Shown one piece after another: positions 33,550-42,302 of a DNA stretch of 64,000 bases. The position numbers and the translations under genes were made by a program. Every line of letters starts with the position of its first letter. Position 1 is the stretch's first letter. This DNA is from Gemmatimonadota bacterium (lineage in GTDB: Bacteria > Gemmatimonadota > Gemmatimonadetes > Gemmatimonadales > GWC2-71-9), in NCBI GenBank assembly GCA_003169895.1, contig PNAE01000003.1, forward strand, positions 1 through 64,000, given 5' to 3'. The notes beneath the pieces were generated by a model. The model was given only the letters and a program-made list of their open reading frames with translations, was not told the DNA's origin and ran no database searches.

Positions 33550-33783
33550 ATGCATTTCCGGATTGTCGGACCGATTCGCAAGCCGCAGACGTTCGCCACA
33601 GGAAGCGCGATCCGTGAAATCGCAAGACTCCGGCGCAATTACGGGCCCGGCCGCTGGCGGAAGCGGAAAGGTGAGGCAACCGTCCGTTTTCCGGACGGAA
33701 CAACGCGACTGGTCGAAGTGCATTGGTACGAGGCTACCGGGACTGGTCAGCGCGAACACAAGATCAAACAGTTTCTCGACTGA
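33550..33783 (+). CDS. Conserved hypothetical small protein
   Basis: A 77-residue basic protein: MHFRIVGPIRKPQTFATGSAIRE, then RLRRNYGPGRWRKRKGEATVRFPDGTTRLVEVHWYEATGTGQREHKIKQFL. I recall a family of stand-alone proteins with GRGRWRKxKG and VHWYEAHGIGK; no biochemical role is known to me. ATG at 33550 is preferred over TTG at 33544, which would overlap the upstream stop. Second gene in a three-gene set. Confidence 0.68.
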   Translation: MHFRIVGPIRKPQTFATGSAIREIARLRRNYGPGRWRKRKGEATVRFPDGTTRLVEVHWYEATGTGQREHKIKQFLD

Positions 33784-33790
33784 GGACATT

Positions 33791-34018
33791 ATGACGACCA
33801 CAGCAAAGCAGTTGGTGTTGTGCCTGAGCAATGACGGCTATCCGGCCTCTCTGGAGCGGCGCAAGATCTATCAAGCGTTGAGTGACCGCGCGGCTCACAG
33901 GCAAGGACTCATCCGGATCATCGATGAGTCCGGCGATGACTACCTGTACCCGGAAGAGTTCTTTGCTCCGATCACGTTGCCCGCTTCGCTTCGGAAAGCA
34001 GTCCTGGCGGCCGCGTAG
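33791..34018 (+). CDS. Conserved hypothetical small protein
   Basis: A 75-residue protein: LVLCLSNDGYPASLERRKIYQAL, then GLIRIIDESGDDYLYPEEFFAPI. This matches a conserved family pattern (VENxGYPASLExRKIYxxLPD ... IDESGEDYLYP) found beside small antitoxin-like genes. No known catalytic motif. ATG at 33791, eight bases after the previous stop. Third gene of the set; a stress or toxin-antitoxin role is a guess. Confidence 0.72.
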   Translation: MTTTAKQLVLCLSNDGYPASLERRKIYQALSDRAAHRQGLIRIIDESGDDYLYPEEFFAPITLPASLRKAVLAAA

Positions 34019-34022
34019 CCAC

Positions 34023-34063
34023 GTCGCTTTTAGCGACATCAGCCGAGCCGTCACTTTAGTGAC
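34023..34063. repeat. Two adjacent perfect short palindromes
   Basis: GTCGCT-TTT-AGCGAC at 34023-34037 and GTCACT-TT-AGTGAC at 34050-34063. Both directly follow the stop of the small-gene set, so they may be terminators or REP-like units. Confidence 0.6.
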
Positions 34064-34191
34064 GAGTTCGCGGCGATTGAGGTCCTTCGACTTCGGCGCT
34101 GCGCGCCTTCGCTCAGAGCCTGCCCCGAGCTTGTCCGGGGGATGACAAAACAACAAGAGGTCGATAGCTGTCATTCTGCCGTTTGACCAAC

Positions 34192-34266
34192 GGACACCCT
34201 GACGGACACCCCAGCGAAAAAATCACCACAAAGAATAATCCCACCTGCTTTGCCATCGCAGATGGG
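34192..34266. promoter_or_regulatory. Integrase-arm-like boxes and tRNA-type terminator hairpin
   Basis: GGACACCC at 34192 and 34204, then hairpin CCCACCTGC/GCAGATGGG at 34240-34266 twenty bases before the tRNA-Arg fragment. The right end of the island at 51.3 kb has the same order, with its integrase gene upstream; here the integrase is gone. Confidence 0.65.
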
Positions 34267-34285
34267 ACAAGCACTTGGAACCAGT

Positions 34286-34327
34286 GGGCCCGACAGGAGT
34301 CGAACCTGCGACCTCTTGCGCCGGAGG
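34286..34327 (-). repeat. Left attachment site (tRNA-Arg 3' copy) of island
   Basis: GGGCCCGACAGGAGTCGAAC and the following 22 bp match 51415-51456 exactly. Beyond it lies the third copy of the conserved element left end (CCAATCACGC, AGTCCGCCCG, GCGATTTCCTCA, CGTACCTGAATGGACACCC), with boxes at 34436 and 34448. Confidence 0.92.
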
Positions 34328-34483
34328 GGGTCCATTCAAACGGCCAATCACGCTGAAATGCCGATGTTTCCTGAGAAAGTCCGCCCGATTGCCGGGAAGC
34401 GATTTCCTCAATTCGGCATGAAAACGTACCTGAATGGACACCCAAACGGACACCCTCGCCACTGGCCTTGTCGTGCCTCTGCA

Positions 34484-34502
34484 GCATAATTCCGAGTTAT
34501 GC
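34484..34502. repeat. Collapsed attC/attI-like boundary of cassette array
   Basis: GCATAA and TTATGC form a perfect inverted repeat 7 bp apart. GCATAAC is the R'' box of two downstream attC sites, and GTTATGC is its complement with a GTT start, so this may be an emptied site marking the array's left border. A short palindrome could also arise by chance. Confidence 0.4.
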
Positions 34503-34573
34503 GCACACCAAGCACATCCGAATTGCCAGCAGTTGACGACCATGACCATCGGTGAGGCAAAGAGTCGCAAAGC

Positions 34574-35356
34574 ATGCGGTGCATCTACTGCCTTGAAACA
34601 GGGAATCCAGCACGTGGTCGGCCACACGTGGTGCCGGAGGCCGTCGGCAAGAACGACATCGTTCTGCCTCCCGGAGCGGAATGCGATTCCTGCAATGCGT
34701 ATCTAGGGCAACTGGACAACGTACTGGCAAAGCATCCTCTGGTCGCTCTTGGTGCTCAACTTCTCCGCGTTCCCGGCAAGAAAGGGCGGGTCCGGCGGGT
34801 CATTGGGACTGTCCGTCAAGCGGAGAAGGAGCGAGCCATCGCGATCCCGGTGCATGCGGAGGAGTGTGCGACTCGGGATGGCTCGACTTGGAGGGTCACG
34901 CCTCTGGTCGACTCACAATTCGATGACTTCAAGTTCAGGCGGTCGCTTCATCACGTTGGGCTAAACGTCATCGCATATCAACGAGGTATAGAGGTAGCGC
35001 TTGAGTCTCGGTTTGATCCTGTCAGAAGTTACGTCCGGGAGCCAAAGCCAAGCGAGAAGTGGGGGTTCGGACAGCTGCCGTTGTTCAATGGCATCTCCTC
35101 CGAGATCAGGCTGCTGCTGGTACCGGATCAGGGAATGGTCGCGATTGGGATGCGGTTGTTCGCTGCCGCCTTCTATGTTGACCTTCTGAATTCTGGAGCG
35201 TTGCCAGCCTGGATTGATGGGGAGAAGGCCAATTCGCCCGACCTTCGGTACTGGGGCCCGGCCGATGGCGTCCCTGTCTCACAAGTATGGGACGGGAAGC
35301 CTCGATTTGAAGTGCTCATCGACCTCGAGTTGCCGAATCCAAGCAGCGCCAAGTGA
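34574..35356 (+). CDS. HNH-like zinc protein, cassette 1
   Basis: A 260-residue protein. The N-terminus has a zinc-finger and HNH-like outline: MRCIYCLE, RPHVVPEAVG, then AECDSCNAYLG, that is CxxC - H-V-V-P - CxxCN, as in HNH_5-type proteins. The remaining 200 residues are alpha/beta and not recognised (RRSLHHVGLNVIAY, GMRLFAAAFYVDLL). An attC site begins 9 bp after its stop, so this is the first gene cassette. A nuclease or DNA-binding defence role is possible. Confidence 0.75.
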   Translation: MRCIYCLETGNPARGRPHVVPEAVGKNDIVLPPGAECDSCNAYLGQLDNVLAKHPLVALGAQLLRVPGKKGRVRRVIGTVRQAEKERAIAIPVHAEECATRDGSTWRVTPLVDSQFDDFKFRRSLHHVGLNVIAYQRGIEVALESRFDPVRSYVREPKPSEKWGFGQLPLFNGISSEIRLLLVPDQGMVAIGMRLFAAAFYVDLLNSGALPAWIDGEKANSPDLRYWGPADGVPVSQVWDGKPRFEVLIDLELPNPSSAK

Positions 35357-35364
35357 AGTGTAGC

Positions 35365-35485
35365 GCATAACAAGCGCTTGCTGCTGACCGGGTGTGAGCG
35401 TGTCGGCGCGGCGCGAAGTATGATTGGATTGAAGGACTGCGCCGCGCCGCCACACACCCGGCAGCAGAAGCGCAGAGTCGTTAGC
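35365..35485 (+). other. attC-like site 1
   Basis: R'' GCATAAC at 35365-35371; core GTTAGC at 35480-35485. The arms CTGCTGACCGGGTGTG and CACACCCGGCAGCAG pair perfectly except for one unpaired A, as in extrahelical bases of attC; further inward GGCGCGGCGC pairs with GCGCCGCGCC. About 121 bp. Nearly identical arms recur in sites 2 and 6. Confidence 0.88.
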
Positions 35486-36564
<1,079 letters not shown>

Positions 36565-36666
36565 TTAGGCGCAACGGGTTACCACCCTATCGAGAAACTA
36601 CAGCAGAACGCAGATTCAGAGATACAAGACCGCCATGCCGACTGTACCAATGGGAGCGACCTTCGG

Positions 36667-37470
36667 ATGAAGATCACCGCCGGCATCACCGTCGTACTTG
36701 TGTCCTCAGCGCTTAGCGCGTGCAACGGAGTCCCCCGCTCCGAATACGAAGCGAAAGCCCATGAGGTCGATAGCCTCAGGAAGGTGCTCGCAGGGATTGA
36801 GCGCGACCCGACCAAGCTCCTCGCGAGAGCAAGAACGCTCTTCGCGGAACACAGGTTCGCGGAAGCGAAGTCGGTCGCGCAGCACATAGTTGCCGCGGGC
36901 GCTGAGGGACCGGAGGCGGCCGCCGCGAAGCAAATCGCAGCGCGTGCAGACTCGTCGGTGCACGCGGACGAAGCACGAAAGCAGCGTGAACTGGATCAAG
37001 CGATGGGCGGAATGGTCAAAGAGCGCGACAGTATGCGGAACCTGACTGTATGGCGGGACCGCTCGGCGCCTGCTCACGTTAATGCACGATCGTGGATCGG
37101 CGCATACATCATTCAACCCGACGGGGCAGCCCCATTCCTTCGATTCGTGATCTATTTCACGTCGGACGACTGGCTTTTCATTCAAGACTACCTGCTAAAG
37201 GTCGACGACCGCCAGTTCACATTTCAACCGAAGAGTTACGGCGAAGGTGCAGTCGAACGCGATAATGGGAGTGGCGAAATTTGGGAATGGTGGGACGTTG
37301 CGGCGGAAGGTGAATCGCTTGCCGCGTTACAGGCGCTTGCAGTCGGGAAGAAAGCAACTTTGCGTTACGACGGTAGGCAGTATCGTCGTGACCGCTCTGT
37401 GGGTGGGGAAGAGATGGCGGCGGCGCGGCGAACGCTTGCTGCGTTCGACATACTTCGGTCTCGTCGATAG
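36667..37470 (+). CDS. Lipoprotein, hypothetical, cassette 2
   Basis: A 267-residue protein with lipobox LSSALSAC at residues 12-19. An alpha-helical segment follows (YEAKAHEVDSLRKVLAGIERD, LLARARTLFAEHRFAEAKSVAQHIVA), with a TPR-like pattern. The C-terminal half is beta-rich (VIYFTSDDWLFIQDYLLKVDDRQFTF, EIWEWWDV). An attC site follows 9 bp after its stop. No enzymatic motif; probably an outer- or inner-membrane-attached protein. Function unknown. Confidence 0.78.
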   Translation: MKITAGITVVLVSSALSACNGVPRSEYEAKAHEVDSLRKVLAGIERDPTKLLARARTLFAEHRFAEAKSVAQHIVAAGAEGPEAAAAKQIAARADSSVHADEARKQRELDQAMGGMVKERDSMRNLTVWRDRSAPAHVNARSWIGAYIIQPDGAAPFLRFVIYFTSDDWLFIQDYLLKVDDRQFTFQPKSYGEGAVERDNGSGEIWEWWDVAAEGESLAALQALAVGKKATLRYDGRQYRRDRSVGGEEMAAARRTLAAFDILRSRR

Positions 37471-37478
37471 CGTGAGCG

Positions 37479-37601
37479 GTCTAACACGCACTTGCCGCTG
37501 GCCGGGTGTGAGCGCGTCGGCGCGGCGCGGAGTATGATTTATCGCGAAGGACTGCGCCGCGCCGCCACACACCCGGCAGCAGCAGCGCCGAGTCGTTAGA
37601 C
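37479..37601 (+). other. attC-like site 2
   Basis: R'' GTCTAAC at 37479-37485 and core GTTAGAC at 37595-37601 are exact complements and fit RYYYAAC/GTTRRRY. Inner arms CCGCTGGCCGGGTGTG and CACACACCCGGCAGC pair; loop region GCGCGGCGCGG/GCGCCGCGCC. This is the best-formed site of the array (123 bp). Confidence 0.92.
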
Positions 37602-37632
37602 AGCCTCACCGCAACCTTCGTAGGAGGCCGGA

Positions 37633-38181
37633 ATGAAGATCGTTGTCGCCATTCTGATGGGACTATTCTCGGGTTTCTTGATCTACATGATGTCGGCATT
37701 GCTAATCGCGGACCCTGCTCAGAATGCGGCACCCTCCTCTGCCCTGGTGGTCGTCACATTCTTCGGTGGTTGGATACTTTCGGCATGGCTTCTCGCTCGG
37801 CACGCTGCCTCGATATCAGCGGTATTCCGACGTGGCTTTCTTGTCGGCGCTGCCGAGTGGCTGGCGATGGCCGCGGTTGGGCTGGTGTTTAGTGGCAGGG
37901 CAGTCTCCGCCGCGTCTCACGCAGGCGCATCGGATGCGACGAACGCAGGAGCGGCGCTGGGCGGCGGCATAGTCGCGATGCTCACCGGCGGCGTGTCGGT
38001 GTTCATGGCGGTGGTGTGTCTGATTGGTTTTGCTATTGCCTATTTCACCGGTCGCGAACTGGCGGATCGAACGGCTACACCGACCAAGAAGTGTCCGGAG
38101 TGCGCAGAAATGGTGCAGCCCGACGCCAAGAAGTGTCGGTTCTGTGGCGCAGTGTTCGGGCAGGTTCCTTTCGTTAGCTAG
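37633..38181 (+). CDS. Membrane protein with C-terminal zinc ribbon, cassette 3
   Basis: A 182-residue protein with four transmembrane helices (AILMGLFSGFLIYMMSALLIA; ALVVVTFFGGWILSAWLLA; WLAMAAVGLVFSG; MLTGGVSVFMAVVCLIGFAIAY). It ends in a cytoplasmic zinc ribbon CPECAEMVQPDAKKCRFCGAVF (CPxC...CxxCG), the UPF0547-type module. It is preceded by GGAGG. attC site 3 follows 11 bp after the stop. Function unknown; such ribbons may bind nucleic acid or protein. Confidence 0.82.
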   Translation: MKIVVAILMGLFSGFLIYMMSALLIADPAQNAAPSSALVVVTFFGGWILSAWLLARHAASISAVFRRGFLVGAAEWLAMAAVGLVFSGRAVSAASHAGASDATNAGAALGGGIVAMLTGGVSVFMAVVCLIGFAIAYFTGRELADRTATPTKKCPECAEMVQPDAKKCRFCGAVFGQVPFVS

Positions 38182-38191
38182 CATAAGGGCT

Positions 38192-38309
38192 GTTTAACAC
38201 GCGCTTGCTGCCGACGAGGCCACGGCGGCTCGGCCGCCGCGATGTGTTCTTGATCGGGGACTGCGGCGGCCTCACCTGGCCTCGCGGCAGAAGCGCCGAG
38301 TCGCTAGGC
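38192..38309 (+). other. attC-like site 3
   Basis: R'' GTTTAAC at 38192-38198, core GCTAGGC at 38303-38309 (GCT instead of GTT). Arms TGCTGCCGACGAGGCCACGG versus CCTGGCCTCGCGGCAG and CGGCCGCCGCGA versus TGCGGCGGCC pair. About 118 bp; the core change may reduce activity. Confidence 0.78.
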
Positions 38310-38369
38310 GGCGGAACTGAAAAAAAATTGGACTCCTTGCATGCAGTTCAGTCTCGGGAGTGGCGTCGA

Positions 38370-39065
38370 ATGAAGAAGGTCAAGTCTAGGCGGGCGGCCG
38401 GCAAGAAGGGATCAAAGCGCGCGCGAAAGGAATTCGAGTTTCACCCATTCGTGCGCAAGGCGCTCGGCGTTCCACCAGATCAGACCGATGCTGAATACCT
38501 CGCCGAGTGGAAATTCAAGTCTCGAGTCGTTTGCAAGCCATGCTGGGAACTGAGGTATTGCCCGTACGGACCCTTGGTTGAGGACTTTCCCTTGCTTCCA
38601 ATGACTCAAGGGGAGATGGAGGCGCACAACCAAGGGCTGAGAGAGGCCATAGCTAGCGGCCGGCGGTTTGACGGGCGAAAGCTCACGCCAAAACAGCTCG
38701 TCTTTGCGAAGCGCCAGCTAGCCTCGTACGAGCCGTCGGACCACCCAGAATCGATTCCGGAAGTGATTACGCAGATGTCCTGCACCGCGTTCGGACACAT
38801 CTGCCCGGTTGTGTGGTCAGCAGAGCCTTTCACCGAGACCACTCAATCCCGGCGTTCCGGCCGGTATATTCCGTTTAAGATCAAGATGAGAGTTGTCAGG
38901 CGGGACAACTACACCTGCCAGCATTGTGGCGTACACCTGCTTGATAACGAAGTTGAGTTTGATCACCGGATCCCGCTGGCCAGGGGCGGCAGCTCGGACG
39001 AGCACAATCTGCGGCTCACTTGTCATGCGTGCAATCACGACAAGTCTGACAAGGTGACAATCTGA
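38370..39065 (+). CDS. HNH endonuclease-like protein, cassette 4
   Basis: A 231-residue protein. The C-terminal HNH domain is complete: RVVRRDNYTCQHCGVHL, EFDHRIPLARGGSSDEHNLRLTCHACNHDKSDK, with the two CxxC zinc pairs, the DH motif and the N-x8-H block. The N-terminal 150 residues contain a cysteine set (CKPCWELRYCPYG) and a helical stretch (LTPKQLVFAKRQLASYE) of unknown role. The ATG at 38370 is preferred to an upstream start inside attC 3. It may be a restriction nuclease, defence effector or DNA-repair protein. Confidence 0.87.
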   Translation: MKKVKSRRAAGKKGSKRARKEFEFHPFVRKALGVPPDQTDAEYLAEWKFKSRVVCKPCWELRYCPYGPLVEDFPLLPMTQGEMEAHNQGLREAIASGRRFDGRKLTPKQLVFAKRQLASYEPSDHPESIPEVITQMSCTAFGHICPVVWSAEPFTETTQSRRSGRYIPFKIKMRVVRRDNYTCQHCGVHLLDNEVEFDHRIPLARGGSSDEHNLRLTCHACNHDKSDKVTI

Positions 39066-39074
39066 CATGGCGCC

Positions 39075-39164
39075 GCATAACACGCGTTTGCTGCGGACGG
39101 CCACGCAGGTAATGTTGCGCCTTCGGCGCTAACGCCGCCGCCGCAGAAGCGCAGTCCGTTAGCC
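39075..39164 (+). other. attC-like site 4
   Basis: R'' GCATAAC at 39075-39081, core GTTAGCC at 39158-39164. Arms TTGCTGCGGACGGC / GCCGCCGCAGAAG pair with an unpaired A. About 90 bp. It shares the short-type sequence with the isolated site at 15.4 kb (ACACGCGTTTGCTGCGGACGG). Confidence 0.82.
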
Positions 39165-39242
39165 AGCGGACCGTATTCTCCTCAGGTCCTATTTACAGAG
39201 AACGCAAGCGACCTATTCCCAGCATCCCAACGGAGCTGCTTT

Positions 39243-40031
39243 ATGAACGACAATTCTAGCGTTGACGCTCCGGACCGACGGCGCTCTGAGTGGCCCTTCC
39301 GCTTCCTTGTGCTCTTGGTCGCCGCTGGCGTGCTCTACGTGTTCCTATGGCACGGCTTGGCAGTATTCGGCGCGATCTCGGAAAATCTGCCCCTACTACT
39401 GCCATTGGCCGTGACCGTTCTTTCCATCTTTACCCGCGCAACGGACGTTCGAACGACCGAGTCCGTTCTGAAGTTCTCGAACGACATCGCGATCGGCATC
39501 ATCAGCTTTGACATTTGGGCGCTGTCAGCATCGCGCAGCGATCCATCCGGGCGCATTATGGTGAATAAGAGCACAATGATCAGCGGCGATCTTGTGTTGC
39601 CGTTCCTCCTTGCGGGCCTCTTGTTAGCGGTCGGTTGCGTTGTTCTTACGAATTACAGCTTCAAGACGCCGGAAGCAAAGCTTCGTTGGCTGCTCGTGGG
39701 GTTTGTGGCTGCCGTCGTCGTGTATCTGGCACCCTTCGGAGTCAAGCGCCCAGTTACGACGGACTCGTCGGGGGTAACGCTTCTAGCAGTTCACAGGTTT
39801 GCGGTGGTGATCCCATATCAGGATCCAGACATAATAAGTCTCGCGCCTACGTTCTTGCGCAATAAGAAACTGATGCAGCTTGAGGACAGCGTGCTGGCGA
39901 CGAGCGACTCCGCGGCGGCTTCGATCGGTCTTCAGAGGTTTCTGACAAGCCCAGCTTCCGACAGAGTGCGGCCCAAGCCGGGAGGAAAGGTAGAAATCAA
40001 ACAAGCGGAGATTCTCGTTGTTCCTCGGTAA
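39243..40031 (+). CDS. Membrane protein, hypothetical, cassette 5
   Basis: A 262-residue protein with about four transmembrane segments (FLVLLVAAGVLYVFLWHGLA; LLLPLAVTVLSIF; LVLPFLLAGLLLAVGCVVL; WLLVGFVAAVVVYLAPF) and a C-terminal soluble domain of about 85 residues. The soluble domain has no recognised motif (VTLLAVHRFAVVIPYQDPDII, TFLRNKKLMQLED). attC site 5 follows after about 36 bp. Function unknown. Confidence 0.75.
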   Translation: MNDNSSVDAPDRRRSEWPFRFLVLLVAAGVLYVFLWHGLAVFGAISENLPLLLPLAVTVLSIFTRATDVRTTESVLKFSNDIAIGIISFDIWALSASRSDPSGRIMVNKSTMISGDLVLPFLLAGLLLAVGCVVLTNYSFKTPEAKLRWLLVGFVAAVVVYLAPFGVKRPVTTDSSGVTLLAVHRFAVVIPYQDPDIISLAPTFLRNKKLMQLEDSVLATSDSAAASIGLQRFLTSPASDRVRPKPGGKVEIKQAEILVVPR

Positions 40032-40067
40032 CGTTTAGCACATGGTAACCGACTCTAGTGCTGCGCT

Positions 40068-40157
40068 GGCTAATCCGCGCTTGCTGCGGGCGGCCGCGCA
40101 ATAGTTTCTGCGCGTTCGGCGCCGACGCGACTGCCGCAGAAGGGCAATCCGGTAGGC
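40068..40157 (+). other. attC-like site 5 (degenerate core)
   Basis: R'' GGCTAAT at 40068-40074, core GGTAGGC at 40151-40157 (one base from GTTAGGC). Arms TTGCTGCGGGCGGCCGCGCA and GCGACTGCCGCAGAAG pair in part. About 90 bp; short-type. Confidence 0.7.
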
Positions 40158-40175
40158 AACCCTAGGAGATGGCGT

Positions 40176-40820
40176 GTGTCAAGCTTCATTCATGTACGAA
40201 ATTCGTTGCTGAGCTTGGAGTGTGATCGCATCAAGTCCATCAATGCGATCGCGCGAGAGGCACTGTTGCGGCACGACAAGGGGGTTGATGAGTGGTACGA
40301 AGAGCAGCGCATGGTCGCCGACGAGGATGAGAATGCCGAGGATAGCTCATTCCTTGAGGAACTCTACGCTGATCAGAAAGAGGACGCCGGGGAGGCCTAT
40401 CCGCAGCTGTTCTTCAAATCGATCTTTGCATCAGCATACGGGTCATTCGAACAGTATCTCAACTCGATCTGCCTGCAAGACGCCAAGCAGCGAGCTGGGG
40501 TTGGCCTGAAGGACCTCCGCGGGGAAGGCATTCACCGGGCACGTCTCTATCTCACCAAAGTCGCAGGCAAGACGTTTCCGGCTACATCCGAGTGGAGAGA
40601 CCTTTGCGACTACGGCTTGCTCCGCAACGCCCTATTGCACACAGATGGTGACCTGTCTTCCAACACCAAGGCTCCTTCTGTTGTTCAGCTTGCCGCGCGC
40701 GTGAAGACGTTCGCTATCGCAGCGGATCTCTCAGACGTAACATTGACCGGCGATTTCAACGATATGTTCGTCGATACAGTGGAGCGATTCGGCGAACAAT
40801 TGCGGCAGGCGGTTCAGTAG
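40176..40820 (+). CDS. Candidate HEPN-domain protein, cassette 6
   Basis: A 214-residue all-helical acidic protein starting at GTG. It contains LLRNALLHTDGD with R150-x4-H155, the RX4-6H signature of HEPN ribonucleases, preceded by a helix with FASAYGSFEQYLNSICLQDAKQ, an arrangement like the MAE_28990/RiboL-PSP HEPN proteins. HEPN proteins cut RNA in toxin-antitoxin and phage-defence systems. No antitoxin gene is adjacent, so it could be a solitary effector. attC site 6 follows its stop. Assignment rests on one motif plus helix content. Confidence 0.65.
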   Translation: MSSFIHVRNSLLSLECDRIKSINAIAREALLRHDKGVDEWYEEQRMVADEDENAEDSSFLEELYADQKEDAGEAYPQLFFKSIFASAYGSFEQYLNSICLQDAKQRAGVGLKDLRGEGIHRARLYLTKVAGKTFPATSEWRDLCDYGLLRNALLHTDGDLSSNTKAPSVVQLAARVKTFAIAADLSDVTLTGDFNDMFVDTVERFGEQLRQAVQ

Positions 40821-40837
40821 GTGCAGCGTTTTGGGTT

Positions 40838-40965
40838 GCCTGATACTCGCTTGCTGCTGGCTGTGTGCAAGCGTTTCGGCGCGGCGCGAGGTATGATCAA
40901 TAGCCAAGCAACGGACGTCGCCGCGCCACCACACGCCCGGCAGCAGAAGCGCAGAGTCGTTAGCC
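40838..40965 (+). other. attC-like site 6
   Basis: R'' region GCCTGATAC (degenerate), core GTTAGCC at 40959-40965. Arms TTGCTGCTGGCTGTGTG and CACACGCCCGGCAGCAG, plus CGGCGCGGCGCG/CGCCGCGCC, are nearly those of sites 1 and 2. About 128 bp. Confidence 0.8.
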
Positions 40966-41083
40966 TGCGACGGCCTTTCACGGCTATTATCCGGTCGATG
41001 CGACACCGAGGACTCGAGCCGTTGCCAACCACCGCCACGCACGATCCAAACTTGGCTATCGTATTGCCAGCTGCGTTGGCCCC

Positions 41084-41740
41084 GTGAGCCTTTTCAAGTC
41101 AAGGCAGCGCGTTGCCGACCACGGGGAAGTATTCACCCCTGCATGGATGGTCGAGGCGATGCTCGACTTGGTCAAAGGCGAGTCTGAGCGCATTGACTCC
41201 CGCTTTTTGGAGCCCGCGTGCGGGAGCGGGAATTTCCTCGTCCAGATCCTGGAGCGCAAGCTCGCCGCCGTCGAGCTCAAGTTCGGGAAGTCCGACTTTG
41301 AAAAGCGGCACTTCGCGCTTCTCGCTCTTATGTGCACATACGGGATTGAGCTTTTGGCGGACAACGTCGCCGAGTGCCGAGCGAACATGCTAGAGGTGCT
41401 TGCGAACTCCCTGAATCTCGGCGAGTCGGACGACGTCTATCGCGCCGCGCTTCATGTGTTGTCCCAGAATCTCGTCCACGGTGACGCCTTAACCATGCGC
41501 ACCACCGACGGCCACCCGATCACTTTTGCCGAATGGGGCTATCTGGGCAAGGGTAAGTTCCAACGGCGAGACTTCCGCCTCGACATCCTCACACAGATGT
41601 CGGCCATTGGTGAGGAGGGCACGCTCTTCGCCCATCTCGGCAAGCACGAGATTTTCACGCCGACGAGGACCTATCAGCCGATGACGGTGAGTGAAATTGC
41701 TTCCGCGCCGCTCGCCGGCGCCGCAAGCGAGGCCACATGA
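41084..41740 (+). CDS. N6-adenine DNA methyltransferase-like protein, small
   Basis: A 218-residue protein with the SAM-binding block FLEPACGSGNFLVQILERKL (motif I) and GEVFTPAWMVEAMLDLV before it. Further on are LMCTYGIELLADNVAECRANML and LVHGDAL. The NPPY catalytic motif is not present, so this is the SAM-binding part of a split methylase. This short first subunit precedes a larger Eco57I-type methylase and a helicase in comparable loci as I remember them. It overlaps the next gene by 4 bp (ATGA). No attC lies directly after it. Confidence 0.78.
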   Translation: MSLFKSRQRVADHGEVFTPAWMVEAMLDLVKGESERIDSRFLEPACGSGNFLVQILERKLAAVELKFGKSDFEKRHFALLALMCTYGIELLADNVAECRANMLEVLANSLNLGESDDVYRAALHVLSQNLVHGDALTMRTTDGHPITFAEWGYLGKGKFQRRDFRLDILTQMSAIGEEGTLFAHLGKHEIFTPTRTYQPMTVSEIASAPLAGAASEAT

Positions 41741-42260
41741 CCGGCCAGGAAAGCTTTTCGCTGCGCGGCCGCAATCCGGATGTACTGTCGTGCATTGCGA
41801 ACCTCTCTAACGACGAGGTGTTCACACCGCCCGAGTTCGCCAACAGGATGCTGGACTCGCTCACCGAGGCATGGGCGGCGGACAACCGCGGGGCGAACAT
41901 CTGGACAGACAGTTCAGTGAGGTTCCTAGATCCTTGTACTAAATCGGGCGTTTTCCTTCGAGAGATCACTACCCGCTTGACCGGAGGCTTGGCAGGCAAG
42001 ATTCCGGACCTAGATGATCGCATCAACCACATCCTGACCAATCAGGTGTTTGGCATCAGTATCACGTATCTCACCGGCCTGTTGGCCCGGCGAAGTGTGT
42101 ATTGTTCGAAGCACGCCAGAGGTGCGCATTCCATTGCCACATCATTCGCGACGGACGAAGGCAACATCTGGTTCGAGCGCGTCGAGCATACGTGGGTTGA
42201 CACCAGGTGCGAGTACTGCGGTGCGAGCAAGAAGACCCTTAACCGCGGCGAAGGGTCCGC
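41737..42260 (+). pseudogene. Eco57I-type methylase, C-terminally deleted
   Basis: The frame gives FSLRGRNPDVLSCIANLSNDEVFTPPEFANRML, VRFLDPCTKSGVFLREITTRL (SAM motif variant) and the cysteine block WVDTRCEYCGASKKTLNRGEG. The family continues from here to IIGNPPYQ, which is absent. After about 42250 the sense shifts to another frame reading LFTGTHHETFS and then the helicase. The catalytic half of the methylase and the first part of the helicase seem to have been lost in one deletion. The frame itself continues to 42480 as junk. Confidence 0.75.
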
Positions 42261-42302
42261 ACCGGCCAACTGTTCACCGGCACACATCACGAGACGTTTT
42301 CG

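Noticed and set aside
34286-34327. A second functional tRNA-Arg gene
   Set aside because: Only the 3' 42 bp are present; the D arm and 5' acceptor strand are missing.
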